Shown: positions 33,466 to 46,900 of the stretch, one piece after another
How the letters are laid out: every line of letters starts with the position of its first letter
Numbering within the stretch: position 1 is the stretch's first letter
DNA from: Trichobilharzia regenti
Lineage: Eukaryota; Platyhelminthes; Trematoda; Strigeidida; Schistosomatidae
Direction of reading: 5' to 3'
NCBI GenBank assembly: GCA_944472135.2
Contig: OX235265.1
Location: 41,265,459-41,329,458 of the forward strand
Length of the DNA: 64,000 bases
Position numbers and translations under genes: made by a program
The notes under the pieces: generated by a model
Databases searched by the model: none
What the model was told of the DNA's origin: nothing
Seen by the model: the letters and a program-made list of their open reading frames with translations, nothing else

Positions 33466-34103
33466 TGGCGTCGCTGCCTCCAAAAACTGAAGATCCCACG
33501 GCCAAGTGCGTTCAAACGCGGAGATATACGGAGCTTCTTACGTGACTTCGAGACCGTCACTGAGCTGGTGTGCGTCAAGGAGCAGGCGGCGAAGGAGGTT
33601 GTCCTGGGGACGCTGTTGAGAGGCCGAGCGAAGGCGGCATACGACAGCGTAGACAGGTCAGATGGCACAGCGTCTTGGAAGATATTGGTTGAACGATTGG
33701 TGTCGGAGTTTGACAGCGCAACAGACAGACAGCTAGCAATGCAGCAGTTCCGTTCAACGAATCTGGGACCTGATGGAGACCCGTTAGTGTTGGTGGTGAA
33801 ATTGACGAATATACTTCGACGTGCACTTCCCACCTTGAATGAAGAATGAGAAGCGCAGTTACTGTCTTCCCAATTCATCGAGAGCGTCCCAGACCATATT
33901 TCTCAGCGATTACAACTGGTTAACGCAACGCAGCTGATGGATGTTAGTGAGCTGGCGAAGGTGACCAGACAGCTGCTGAGCACAATTGTAGCCGCTAAAG
34001 AACAACCAAAATCAAACGAATATGAGCGGAAAATTGAAGCGTTGCAGCGGGAAGTGGCGGCGTTAAAGTTAGGTGATAGAAAAGAGCGATGTTTTGAATG
34101 CGG
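33466..34103 (+). pseudogene. Gypsy copy C partial gag
   Basis: Near-identical to copy B gag, including the TGA (33847-33849). It breaks off inside the zinc knuckle (CFECGK) and joins directly to an LTR fragment, so about 10 kb of tandem structure ends in an internal deletion. Confidence 0.85.
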
Positions 34104-34192
34104 CAAAAGCTATAATAATGTACATGAAATGTATATAAATACGTGTTGATTTCCTTAATAAAACGATCTGTTGGCTAGCCCTTGGCTTCTCT
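34104..34192 (+). repeat. Truncated, diverged Gypsy LTR 4
   Basis: Starts at AAGCTATAATAATGTACATG and runs through the AATAAAACGATCTGTTG signal. It has several substitutions relative to LTRs 1-3 and loses similarity near 34190. It marks the right end of the array. Confidence 0.75.
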
Positions 34193-34317
34193 TTTTATAC
34201 TTGTACTAATTTCATGTTTTTCGCTAGAGATATGCTGGTAAATGATGCTTTCCGCTTGTAAGCAGGTGATAAATTGACCCCACGCAGCATGGTATGGACA
34301 CATTAAGCTATAAGGAT

Positions 34318-34669
34318 AACACACCATAAATCCCTTCATCTAGCCTGCTCCAACTTTATAGTCAATTTTCGCGTAATGATCCCTGTTAATCACAAACAAA
34401 TGTCAAACTTAAGCCTATCGAAATATGTATGTAGCTAAATGGCATCGTGAAATGACATGAATACATACGATACAATGCAGTCAACACAGTTTCGTTCCTA
34501 CAAATCCAGAGTATCCATAGCTCTTCTTTTAAACTCACTAGTAGAGTTTAACAAATTGACCGACATAGGGTAAGCATTTCTGGCCTCTCTTGTTTTACTA
34601 ACTTTAGGAACCATAACGTAATATTTAGCCTGATGTACATGTTCGTTTTAATTGAGTTCATTTCACAGT
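34318..34669. repeat. 352-bp direct repeat, left copy
   Basis: By eye identical to 39077-39428, from AACACACCATAAATCCC to TTCATTTCACAGT. On the minus strand it carries a 40-codon open tail (VMVPKVSKTREARNAYPMSVN ... MDTLDL, stop) that looks like the C-terminus of a retroelement pol protein. The repeats bracket the Mutator-like gene. They lack TG...CA ends and flanking duplications, so they are not obvious LTRs. Confidence 0.75.
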
Positions 34670-34933
34670 GGGTGAGTATATACGTGGGTTCGTGTTATAT
34701 TTTCCGCGACTAATTTTTTTCGTCTTTCATTGGCTAGAATGGTGGCGGTCAATTGGAGTTTGAATTGTCCTTGGGTGCGTGCTGTCGGGTGCTGTATTTG
34801 CGTCGTTTGCCAGCATATGTGATTACTGTAAACGTGTATTAGACTATTGTAACGCTTTGTTTTTCTTTGTTTGTGCATGTACTAGGCTTTATTTGTCGTA
34901 CAATTCGTTGTTTGGTCTATTGGTTGCTTGCGA

Positions 34934-36563
34934 TGTCAACGAACCGGTGGGTTCTTGTGTTTTTCTGTAATTTAAGTTATACGTGCGGTATTTTCTTGAT
35001 GGTTATTGATCATCCCTGTATTTCAATGTTGTTTTTTTACGATTTATCTTGGAATAGTTGTGATATAGATGGATCCTAATTGATAATTTTATTTTAGTCC
35101 GTTGCAGGTAGTCAATTCGAGTGACAGGAGCACAGATTTAAGTGGAATTTTTGCTGAATACATACTTGGAAGGCGTTTCTTCAGCTGGGATGAATTTGAG
35201 AAGTCATTAGCAGAATTTCAAAAAGTGAGGAAGTCATTTAATGCTAACATTGTAGTTATCCTACACTCACTATGTTCATAATTGCAGCAAAACGATACCG
35301 GATGACAGGTTTAAGTACGCTTATGTTGGTTTTAAATGCACTTTTGGAATGAATGGTACAAGACCTGGATTGAAATTTTAAAACAAGTCGTAAGAAGAAG
35401 TGTAATATGATTTCATGAATATTTCAGGTCTAAATGTTGCAATTGCTCGTCTTCATTTCGCGTGGTTTTGCATTATAGTGAATACATAATTGCTTCCCAC
35501 AATATGGTGCATAACCATCCATGCAGCAGGGTGTACATGCAGAATGACCCATGGTATAGACGACTAACAATTGAAGAGAAAGAAAATATTGAACCACTTC
35601 TTCAGCAATCCCACTCATCCGATGAAATAATAATGCATGTTAAGGAGAAGTACAACAAGGATATAACTCGCATTGACGTTAAAAATATGAAAGCCGCAGT
35701 CAATAAAGGTAACGTTGACGTACTTGTTACATACTTAAGGTATTTCGAGTCGTCGTGACATTTTTGAATTCCTAAAATCCCGTGGGAAGTTAATGGAGTA
35801 TTATTCCGATGAACCGATCAGGAATTCACTAACAAGAATTTGTTTTGCAACTTATGAGCAAATGGAATTGTATAAACAGTTCCCTGAAGTTGTTGGTATC
35901 GACTCGACGTATAATACAAATAAGGGGAAGTAAGTTTACCAATTCATTAACCAACGTGCAGGTATTCTTTGTTCCAATTACTTGTGACGGATAATTTTGG
36001 TCGTGGACGACCAGTTTTATTTGCGTGGACTAGAAAAGAATTCAAACGAGATGTAATTTGGATATTAGACTGTTTCCGGCAAATAATGGAAGACACCTCC
36101 AAAACAGAATCCTTCATTATGGATTGTGCGCAAGCTGAAATAGCAGCCGTCAAGTTAACGCACAGACAAGCGCACATTGTTTTGTGTTCTTTCCATGTTT
36201 GCCGAGCTTTCTGTCGGAAAGTAAGTTTTTCGAAGCATACATTACATTTTATTCGTAGACAAGAAATCCCATTGTGAAGAATTATTTATGCCGTCTAGTG
36301 CAGTGTAAAAGGAGATCAGAGTAAAAAAAGTATGCTAAAGGTGTATGATGCATAATTGTAAACAATGGACGTGGCCACGCAACTTGTTCGCATCTCAAAG
36401 TACGTCAGCAGTTATCCCTCGAAATCGAAGTGACATATACGATACCAAAAAGAGGATTATCATTGCGGGTATGAACAGAATTAATGACAAATTTGGAGAA
36501 GTGTTTGCCAATACTTATGCAGACGGAGTAATCGCAGGAATCAATCGTGTTCTTAATATGTAA
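34934..36563 (+). pseudogene. Mutator-like (MULE) transposase gene with micro-introns
   Basis: Proposed exons: 34934-34947, 35098-35224, 35288-35389, 35428-35708, 35740-35929, 35962-36220, 36259-36324, with a possible C-terminal piece at 36345-36563. Four introns are only 31-38 bp. The N-terminus (FAEYILGRRFFSWDEFEK; FKYAYVGFKCTFG; CCNCSSSF; HNMVHNHPC) is a FAR1-like zinc-binding region. The core VVGIDSTYNTNKGKYSLFQL, RGRPVLFAW, FIMDCAQAEIAAV and CSFHVCRAF is a MULE transposase, with two catalytic Asp visible. An in-frame TAA at 35379-35381 and a phase conflict between 35224 and 35288 suggest decay. An AATAAA at about 36589 follows. Schistosome Mutator elements (Curupira) are the closest known class. 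Confidence 0.75.
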
Positions 36564-36599
36564 ATAAACTAAATTTGTATCATAATGAAAATAAAATTT

Positions 36600-39076
36600 T
36601 CATGTAAATTTTGTTGTCTTTCAATTCATGTGTTCACTTTGTGAGCACGGCATGCTAGACCGGTGCTCTCTAGGACTTTCACTACTAACAATACGTAAGT
36701 GTAATTGTGTAGGAACGATGTCGGTCAGCATACGTGTTAAATTATAAGTATTTTAGTTAGCTAACGTGCATACGTATCATAGTCATATACAAGTCTTTAG
36801 GGACAATAGTAGGCATAACTTAGGCACTGCATTCGAGTTCCAGTTCTTATACGGTTACGTGTATTCGAAAGTATTGCATTACTAATGTTTCACTTAAAGC
36901 GTGATGTCAATCCATATGACTAAGGCTGTTGACATGTAGCGTAAATTAAAGTCTACACCAGACGAATTATTGAATTCGTTGAGCTTTAGCAATCGTATTT
37001 AGATTTAGCTTACACTAAAATATGCCACCAATTACTTCGTCAGTTCTTATTAATAAGTCATGTCTGCACCTAGTCATCATGACAAATATATCTACACTCA
37101 GATATAATAAGAAAGGTCTGGTAAGCAGGATATTAAATGTATTTAATGAAAAAATAATAACAAGCAAATGTCTTTACGCAGTCGTTTGCCGTAATAATTT
37201 GGGCAATGTCGAATCTCTGTGACGGGGTTGACTGACGTTACCGGATATCTACAAATAAGTAAACAAAGTGTTTTTTAAATAGCTGAAGTAAGGAAGAAGT
37301 AATATTAAAGGTAAACGATTTATATCTGCCTACCTTTGCTGAAAATGGTTCATTCTCCTTTCTCATTCTTTGGTAATGACATCATTCTTCTGGGGTTTTC
37401 ACTGCCACACACATTATTCCTCTTCTAAAGGATAGCAGCAAGCATATAGTAATAATTTCAAATTTCGTATAAACCAATGTTTACAAAGAATGCATGTCAT
37501 TTCTACAGGCGCAATAAGTTATGTTATAAACTGCAATCGTGAAGTATCATAAATTATAAGAGTTAAATTGTGAACCCTTAACAATGAACACCGTACATTT
37601 GGTTAAGTACTATGTCCTTGGAATGTGAGTATACATTTGCAATGTTTAATGCCAACCATATTGGTGTAAACATAGAAAATATGACGTTTTCCATGAAAAT
37701 ACAGCTTTGTTCCAACACTGGTGTTGTTGTGTTTCTAATAAAAGCAAATAGACTGTAAGCAAGCAACTAATAGGCACAAAGAGTAAGTCTCAGCTTTAAT
37801 AAAGGCATATCCAGTTAACATAAAATGAAGTGTAATAGTGCACAAATGAAAAGACCATAGTGAAGTAGATAAGTGATATTTCAGTGAGAGGTAAATTGAA
37901 CTATCTGCAACCTTACAATTTGGAAGACAACCTGACATGTAAGATCTCTCACAAATTTCTATAGAGCCTGTGGGGTGCCATGGATGGTTTGGCGTCAATC
38001 GCAGCTTTGAAAGGATGACTTACAAATGCAAAAGGTAACAACCAACGAAACTGCAGTAGTATTTTCTAGCTGTTCAGCATTTTTTCCTTTGATGCAGTTT
38101 CTTATCAACAGTTTGCAGTATTCAGAACATCACAAGTTGCTTACAGATAACTTGTTTAATAATAACTGCTTTAAATATATCAGCCATAAGTGCATCTTCT
38201 ACATATTTCATAGCCACAATTAAGTCATTAAGGATCTCAGATTATCTTAGTGATGTGAAGCAAAATAATTTTTAAGATTGATATAACCTATGTAACAGGT
38301 GTAGTAGTTGTACGACACAGCCGCTAGCTACTAATCGACAGAAATCTGGTACTAATTTTAAGTACTCTGACATTTGAGAAGGACTATTTATACTATTCTT
38401 CCAGACACAATGAACACTGATGTCAATATACTCTGATGCCATTTCATGCACTGAGCAATTAAGGCCTTGTGAAATTTCATGTGTAAATGTCAATTAAACT
38501 ATTTTTACATCTTCGCCCAAGCACTTTTAACTAGGAACTTCATCAAAATAGATATAATCACCAGGAAATTCAGCAGCCTATCTCATTCATCGCATAATGT
38601 CGTCGATGTGTTATGAGTTATCCATTGTCATCACGGATGATAACAGAAAAGTTTAACATGTTCAAAGCACACATCTAACCTATGCCTGCATGCTATTTCT
38701 CTTTCATAGGCCAGATTCTAATAGATTCACTGGAATGACAACAGCCATTGACTGCAGTATATTTACAACCTTAAGATCTGAAACAACTCGCAAAAAAACA
38801 AACCCTCAACGCACTATAATGCAAATAATAGTCTTTCTATGCGAACTTTCTTAAAAAGGATGACTTCTTCATTGATAATTCGTCCGAGCTATAATATACA
38901 ATTTTACGCTCTACTAAGAACAAAATACAGCAAAATACTGCCATCCGGCTACAGAAGTCTAAAACTAGTCAAATATAATCTATTTCCAAAAAAATAGGTG
39001 ATTATAACGTCTGTTGACGTGAGCGCGGAAACCCATGGCATTGCGCGATAACACCTGGTGTCGGCCTATATCCCCA
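36600..39076. other. Region right of MULE, unassigned
   Basis: AT-rich. Open frames on the minus strand at 37735-37998 and 38272-38493 and on the plus strand at 37022-37222 have no motif that I recognise. It may be the non-coding part of the Mutator-like element or of the unit bounded by the 352-bp repeats. Confidence 0.3.
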
Positions 39077-39428
39077 AACACACCATAAATCCCTTCATCT
39101 AGCCTGCTCCAACTTTATAGTCAATTTTCGCGTAATGATCCCTGTTAATCACAAACAAATGTCAAACTTAAGCCTATCGAAATATGTATGTAGCTAAATG
39201 GCATCGTGAAATGACATGAATACATACGATACAATGCAGTCAACACAGTTTCGTTCCTACAAATCCAGAGTATCCATAGCTCTTCTTTTAAACTCACTAG
39301 TAGAGTTTAACAAATTGACCGACATAGGGTAAGCATTTCTGGCCTCTCTTGTTTTACTAACTTTAGGAACCATAACGTAATATTTAGCCTGATGTACATG
39401 TTCGTTTTAATTGAGTTCATTTCACAGT
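39077..39428. repeat. 352-bp direct repeat, right copy
   Basis: I see no mismatch with 34318-34669. Flanks differ on both sides (CCCCA before, TCGTAC after), so the edges are sharp. Bases 39429-40945 hold no gene that I can support; the promoter and 5' UTR of the SerRS gene must lie near the right end of that stretch. Confidence 0.75.
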
Positions 39429-40945
39429 TCGTACTCGAAGCCGTTGTCGGAAGTGAGCTGCTCTTTCAGAGGCCACATGAATTTATTCTTCGGTGTTCAC
39501 AGCTCGGAAAATGTTTTCAACAATGATTTTCTTCATAGATAAAATTGGGCAAGAGGAGTTTATGTACATAGTCAGGAAGTAATGAAGGCCTTGTCCTAAA
39601 CCTTCTCCAGGATTCACGGACTTTCGTTTATGTGGAACTGCGGCAGGTTAGCAACAAGTCCTAATTCTGTGAGAGTTTATGGAAGGCAAAACAACTTTTG
39701 TAACGAAAGTGGACATCGGCAGATAGATCTGTTTCATGTTTATCTAATTCGGTTTTGATATTTCCATACAGCTGGATCAGAAGTGTTCTAAGATGATAAA
39801 TCAATGCCCCTGATTGTTTCTAGTAGTCAGTCTTTAGGGAATTTTTATCCCTAAGAGAATACAGTCACTTCTCTATGAATCAGAAAATATGTGGCAAGGA
39901 GTGCTATGCCCCAAAAGCAGGGTGGAAAAGACATCTCTTGTCATTCTGTTTGTGTATACGGCAACACGAACACAACTCGGAGATATTTAAAGAGAGAGGA
40001 AGACATAAGCAGTAGCAGTACTCCTAAGCCATCCATAGATAAGTTACCGATATTATTTTTGGTGGGTAGGTAAAACAACAAACCCAAAAAGTCAACGGCT
40101 GAAGATTCACTTTGGTATAATCACCAACAGCAGTAATACTGGTAGATGTTTTTCTCCCCAATAGCAGTGTCATATAACATTTTATATCCTTGTCCTTAGT
40201 TATTATTTCCAATATTTGGTTTGACTACACATTCTGTTCGACCCAGTATATATCGACCCGGGTCAGGAACTCAGCGACAACTTTAGGGGGGTACATCACA
40301 GACTAGCAGTTGGTACTCATGAACTAAAGTTAACTGAAGTAGTGAAACCATAAAATACTTGTCCTCCGCTCAACTGATCATTTGTTTTCGTGGGCTGTCA
40401 TCAGAAAGCATATGATTGTCAGTTATGTGGCTATCAGGTATGTGTGTGCAATTAAGTCTCTGTTGACCACTTGTACTTGCACGGGTTGTTCCTATAATAG
40501 CCTTATCTGTGGATTTCTGTCTTTCAAGACAGCTGTATACGTTAGTTGCATGAAATCACAGGTGTGTCAGTTCTTTTCACACACTAAGTGTAGAATGGTA
40601 CATATGTAGTAACACCACCATCACCTGAATTCCCCACTAAAATGGGACACATATTGCTCTTTGATGCTGTATAAGGCGGATTGGACGTCAAGATGCCTTC
40701 TGAAGGGGCAGTACTAATACGTTTGTGGGGGGCTGCTTTTCACTACACATTCTGTACGAAAATCTGGAAGCTTGGGACTGTTGCATGCAGTCTTTTTTTC
40801 TTCACAGTAACACCTTCAACAGGATATAAGAAATTTCACTGGAGTATGTCGCGTATGGTGAGGTATCCTACTAATCGTTAAGGATGAGATGTCAGTCACT
40901 GAATACTGATTGACGCGCGCGGTGTTTGTGTCGGACGTTACGACC

Positions 40946-43900
40946 ATGGTGCTTGACTTGGATCTTTTCAGAACTGATAAGGGAGGTGATCCAGAACTCA
41001 TACGTGCAAATGAAACCAAACGATACAGAGGTACAAAGCGTGTCGACTTGGTACTTGAGGCCGATGAGAATTGGCGGAAAGGTGTTTGTTAATAGCTTAT
41101 ATCCTAATTTTTCAGCACGTTTTAGAGCTGACCACTTAAACAAGGCAAAAAATCTTTGTAGTAAAATCATTGCTAAACGGATGAAGGTAAGACTAATGGG
41201 GACTAGTTTAATCAGTAGGAAAACGGAAGCAACGTTGATTGCGAACCTGCTATATACGATGGGCTATGTTGTCGCCTGGATTCATTAGTTGAAAGTGACT
41301 TGCAGGTAACATGGCCGTTCATTCTCATGTCTTAGCCTCTAAGTGTATCACAACTAAAAGCTCTATCTAACCTCGTCGCCGAGGAAATAAAATCCAATGG
41401 ATCTTCGGTTACTGAATTTGAATCAATTAGGCAACAGCATTTGTATGAAATTGGCAATCTCTTGCATCCAGATGTACCAGTAAGCAATGACGAAGTGAGT
41501 AATCTTTGTTGGTTTTTTATATTCGGTATGGTGATTCTTTTTCAATCATTACAGTCTTCATTACGAAATAATTTGGGTGGTGTCAGATGTTGATATGTAA
41601 ATTTTTTTCATGCTATCGGTCATCCCATTCCCGTGCCACTAAAAATTGCGTTATTTCTTTGTGTAATCCACTGTTAGCTAGCTATTTTAAAACCATAATC
41701 CTAAGATCCTGAAAAACAAACTGATTTAATGAAAGCAGCAGCTTTTCCTCGTAGTTAGCTTTTTCCCACTAGATTGTCCTTTTTCGTAAATTTCTGAATA
41801 GCCTGAACTATTTTTCGAAATCCCATCACCTACAGTTGTGATTTGTAAACTTCACAAATATTTTAAATGGTTAGTCTGTAGGGATTTGTTGGGTTGATCA
41901 CAGCTTTCACTGGTTCTCTGACATGAATCAGTGACCAAACTTCATCATTATTATTCATTTATTATTATTTGGAGTGACATGTATTGTCATAACTTTCAAT
42001 TGTAGAAAATACTAGAAGTATGTGTTTCAAGCAACATAGGTTTATGTATAAAGCAGTAAGTAGTACAGGGTAGTAACAGGAATTCGCATCGTAGGTTATG
42101 GAGAGCATATGAGGCACATTCCCTTTGTTTGCACCCTCAGTTGTTTAGGGCGTTGTTTAACAGAGTTAGACAAGGTAGTTTTTTGTAATTCATTCCTACG
42201 TATATATTTCGAAATTCACTGTAGTGAAATGCAAAAGTATTCTTACGCATGCTACAGGTGTATATAAATATATCCTCCTTTGGTCGTGTCTTATATAAGT
42301 AATGGACTGGGTTTTCCTGGGACTAAGAAGTTGCGATACAATGCACACAATGAAACTTTATCGGGCACATGATCTTATCTTTTTTACGCAGCTAAATGTC
42401 GGGTTTTGTGCTCGTTTTGCTTAAATATTGTCTAATTTGAATTTCGACGAGTTGTTTATTTGTCTTGTGTGCACTACATTTATTGTGATTAGCTGGCTGA
42501 CTGATGTATCAACGTGGGATATAAATAAGCGTATCGGTCCAAAGTTGTCACACTCCCGTGAAGGATACAAAAGCAAAGAATTTTGTCGATTTACCATGTT
42601 AGCCAGTTGAGGTTAAGTGAATAGCCGCAACATGTATCCGAAACCTGAGATTTCGGACGTTCTTGGCTAGCAAGGCCTGTGGTCCTCGACTTTACATACC
42701 GTGGGAGTAGATTACTTGGAAAACAAAAAACCTCATTGTTGTGTGACCGCAGAACCCAGGAAACAACAGCCAAATACCAACCATTTGACCTGCTTCGAGG
42801 TGGAGTTTCGTCTACGTAGTGGACCTTGTCACCGGCTAACAACCATCTTATGGCAATTCTGGATACCGACCCCACAAAACAGCATAACTAAATTGCTAAT
42901 TTTCTGAAGCGTATTGGGAATTTGGTCATAAGTCGCCATTGCTGAGTAAACAACTCATTACCTTTTTCGGTGGTAGCTATGAGATTGGGGTGTTAAGATC
43001 AGTGTCTTTTCAGACCTGTCATACGTATTACAATAGCTGATGACATCAAGACACATTCTTTGATGGAGCGCACGTTGCTTAGGCTCAGGTTAAACGAATT
43101 GCGTTTAAGAATATGATTGACCGCCAGACAGACATTGACCACCAACCTTTTGTTGTATCATCCGGCGTTCAAACAGTTGTATTTTAACTGTTCTCACAAA
43201 GTCGCATGTAGACTCGATTTATTTTATTTTATTTATACTGGTTCCAGTTAGACTGTTGGACGTCTGTGCATTTTAAATACAAATGTATATACGTTTTCGT
43301 TTTGTTCAGGAAGACAACTTAATTATTCGAACCTACGGAACAAGTGACTTTCGTAAGCCATTTTCTCACGTCGATTTGGTGGTCATGGTGGATGGCTTCG
43401 ATGGTGAACGGGGAAGTGCAATAGCTGGCGGACGTGGTTATTTTCTTAAGGTTAGTGACCGTTTCCTTCACCAGTAGTGGCGAATTGTTATATTTTTCAC
43501 AAGTTTTTACCGCTAATATTTTAATTATTTTAAAGATATATTGTTATGGAAGTATATGCTTATCAGTTGATCCTATTGAGATTAGTATGTATCTCTATTT
43601 TGACGCCTGTTATCAGTCAATTCTTACGGTATTTCTAGGACTGTTTATTTATACCGTGTAGTAAGTTATCAGCAGACGAGTTATTTTCAAGGGAAGAATT
43701 GCAAATTAATCTTAGTTCTTCAGTAGTACATGATCAATAAGGATGAATCTCTTGGATTGCTTTTAAATTCGTGTTTATGGGCGTTCTGACAAACATTACG
43801 TGTTAGAAAAGTTTAGACCAGTTTATGTTTAGGCAAACAGTAGAAATGTATTAGCCAAGGAAGTTAAGAAGATTAGAAAAGCACTAGACACTGGCAGTTT

Positions 43901-46900
43901 TGTTGTTTTGAGCCTCTGTACAAATAGAAGTTGACTGGTGTTTGGTAAAATAGCTACTGATGTCTGCACGATAATTTAAAACACGTTGTATGCAGAACTC
44001 ATTAACTACTTACTTGTTTGGTAAACTGGAGAAAGTGGTGGCTCACGAAACTTTTGAGGATTATCTGCAGTTTGCAAGATAAGTGGATCAAGTCAAATCT
44101 CAAGAATGAGTTTTCTGAAAAATATAGGGACATATCTTACTGAGTTAGTTTGAATTACAAATTGTTTAAAAACGTATGATAGTTTTCTTAAGACTACAGA
44201 AATGTACCTAAGTACAATAATAATAATCACTTTATTATACTGTTGTTTCAACGCGTGACGCCGAAATAAAGCGAGCTCGTAATCATAACTCCAGTTTACT
44301 GATTTTGGTATTTACCTAGCAACTATTGAGTCGCCGATTCACTCTGATTTTGTATACTTGAGTGTGAACAACACATTAAACACAGTAGTTTCCAATGGAA
44401 CAGGTAAACATCACGTAACTGAATTACGTTGTTCATTCTGATGAACCAAGGGTCTTCTGAAAGGAAGACGCAACTTGTAAAGGTATGTTTCTCGTGCGTG
44501 AAATTGCTCTTTGATATTTTTGATAGAAGTTTGTGAATTGGTATGTTTTTAGCACTTACGTTATTGCTAGAATTTTGAAGCTTAGGTCTATTAGTTATAC
44601 TGTCTAAAGTGGTCTTGTTTTGGCAGTTTGGTTTGTTGCAAGGCAATGATGGTTAGGGGAAGAATAACACTTTAATCATGTTGGGATTCAGACTTCAAGC
44701 CTTTAGTTGTAGATTTTATTAAGAGCATTACAGAAATGAAGAATGTAGTGATTCATTATTTTTGTGAGGAAAGGATTCCTGTCCAACCTTCTTACTGTGG
44801 TACACATTTTGCCTTCACAGTAGTTCTTTTTTATTATATTTGTGTTTGTGGATCGACATTCTTTTAGACAATTCAAGTGCAGTTTTTTTTACTGTATACA
44901 TTTTATTTAACCTCATTGTCCAGGGGCCTCTTGTTTTTTTGGAGCAAGCCATTATAAACTTGGCCTTGTGTATGCTAGAAGAGCGTGGTTTCACACCACT
45001 GTACACTCCTTTTTTCATGCGCAAAGAAGCTATGAAAGCAGTTGCACAACTAAGCCAATTTGATGAAGAACTATACAAGGTAAGTTACTGGATTTTATTA
45101 TGCTTTTTGGGAAGAAATATCGTACTATTAAATGAAGTTTAACTTATAGATAAACTACATGTTGTAATCAAAAGTCAAAATTGCATGTTGTAGGTTAATA
45201 CCAGCAGTGTTCGTTAAGAACGCCCAGTGTCTCCATTCTTGTTTAATTTCATCATTGATATACAAATGGACGTGACCGTGGTCGACTTTAGTGACTAAAC
45301 GATTAAATTATTACCAGGGAACAACCTAGTTGATTTAGAGTATGCAGATAATATTGTCCTTGTAAATGAAGGTATTTTCAAAATGCAAGGCCTTCTGAAC
45401 TTATGGGATATAATTCACCCTGTCAAATGTAAGATGATACTACCAGTCTACATCGCCCCCGAAGTTCTAAGATAAGAGATGAAGTAGTTTATTTAAAGGT
45501 ATATCAATAGTGATTTCCATTCAGAGTACGCACTATCTAAGCACTAATATTATGGTCTAATGACACGTGCGATTATTTTTAATACATTATAGGTTACTGG
45601 TCGTCGTGACCCCAACGCTACGGTTGATCATAATTCACAAACAAATGGAAATGATGAAGAAGAGAAATATTTAATTGCAACTTCCGAACAACCTATTGCT
45701 GCATTTCATCAGGATGAATGGTTGCCCGTTAATGAATTACCAATTAAGTATGCTGGAATTTCAACTTGTTTCCGACAAGAAGTGGGTAGTCATGGTCGTG
45801 ACACTCGGGGAATATTTCGTGTTCATCAGTTCGAAAAAGTAAGTTGATTGTATTAAAAGTCTTGGTTGCATAATTATGATTACGTTGTGAATTAAGTTTC
45901 AGGATACACAGGCGTTATTAAGAGTTTTTCGACTTATGACTGTTTGAACTGTTGTGTACTTGTAGTGTTTCGTCTGTTGATTTGGAAGTATTTTTGGTCA
46001 CTGTTTTGATATTTCCAGAGTTTGTTTTCCAAAAATCTGTTTAAAATTAGTTCCTTGAAGCGAATTTTTCATTTGCTAGGATGTAAGCGACTCATTGTGT
46101 CTAGACCGAGGTAAGTGGAGCGGGACTCAGACCAGAGATCCGTTAGATTGGTTCTTATTACATTACTTATGTGAAATCCTTTATTGTTATTTTCTGCTTA
46201 TAGGTAGAGCAGTTTTGCATAACTAGTCCACACGACAATTTATCATGGGAAATGTTCAATCATATGATTTCTAATGCTGAAGATTTTTATCAAGTAAGTG
46301 CATTGTTTTGCATATCAAATTCTGTGTACTGTTGCACTTTATTACATGGTATTATTATAATCTCAGAAATTGTTGTAACTGACTATGATTTTACCTGTAA
46401 TAATTAATAATAATTTTGTTCTTCACGTTCCCCAGTGGAACATAGGGTTTCAAGCTAGTTGCTTGAGGTTTCTGTAGCAGTGTTTATTTTACAGGATGGG
46501 GTTGCTAGCCTCATGTCCAACCTTTCCTCTTTACCAGCATTATTTCTGGCTCAGCGAGGTAAAGGGAGTACGTCGGCCGGGGGTCGAACCCGGACCATGT
46601 GCATGGTCGGCAAGCGTCCTAACCTCTATACCACCGACACACTATGATTTTACATATGATATAAATAATTTATAACAATATGTAACTTTCTGTCGACCTG
46701 TCACTAAAAATATATCTTGGTTGTATTATTGCCTATGTTCACTCATCCTTGTTGCCGTTTGTAAGCTATACCAATCGGATAGTCTAAGGGATGTGCTCTG
46801 CCGTTAAGATAACGGGAGAGTATAGTAGTATGATCTCATGCTGCTTTCTCAATATCGGCTTGACTTGGATCAGTGGGACAGCATAGTGTGAATCCAACGG

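Noticed and set aside
34318..39428. Reading the 352-bp repeats as LTRs of one retrotransposon
   Set aside because: No TG...CA ends, no primer-binding site, no target duplication, and the interior codes for a Mutator-like transposase.
42591..42907. Open frames on both strands in SerRS intron 4
   Set aside because: No family resemblance; possibly an unrecognised repeat, but I cannot support it.
44323..44646. 107-codon minus-strand open frame in SerRS intron 5
   Set aside because: No recognisable motif, no splice context; a chance frame is adequate.
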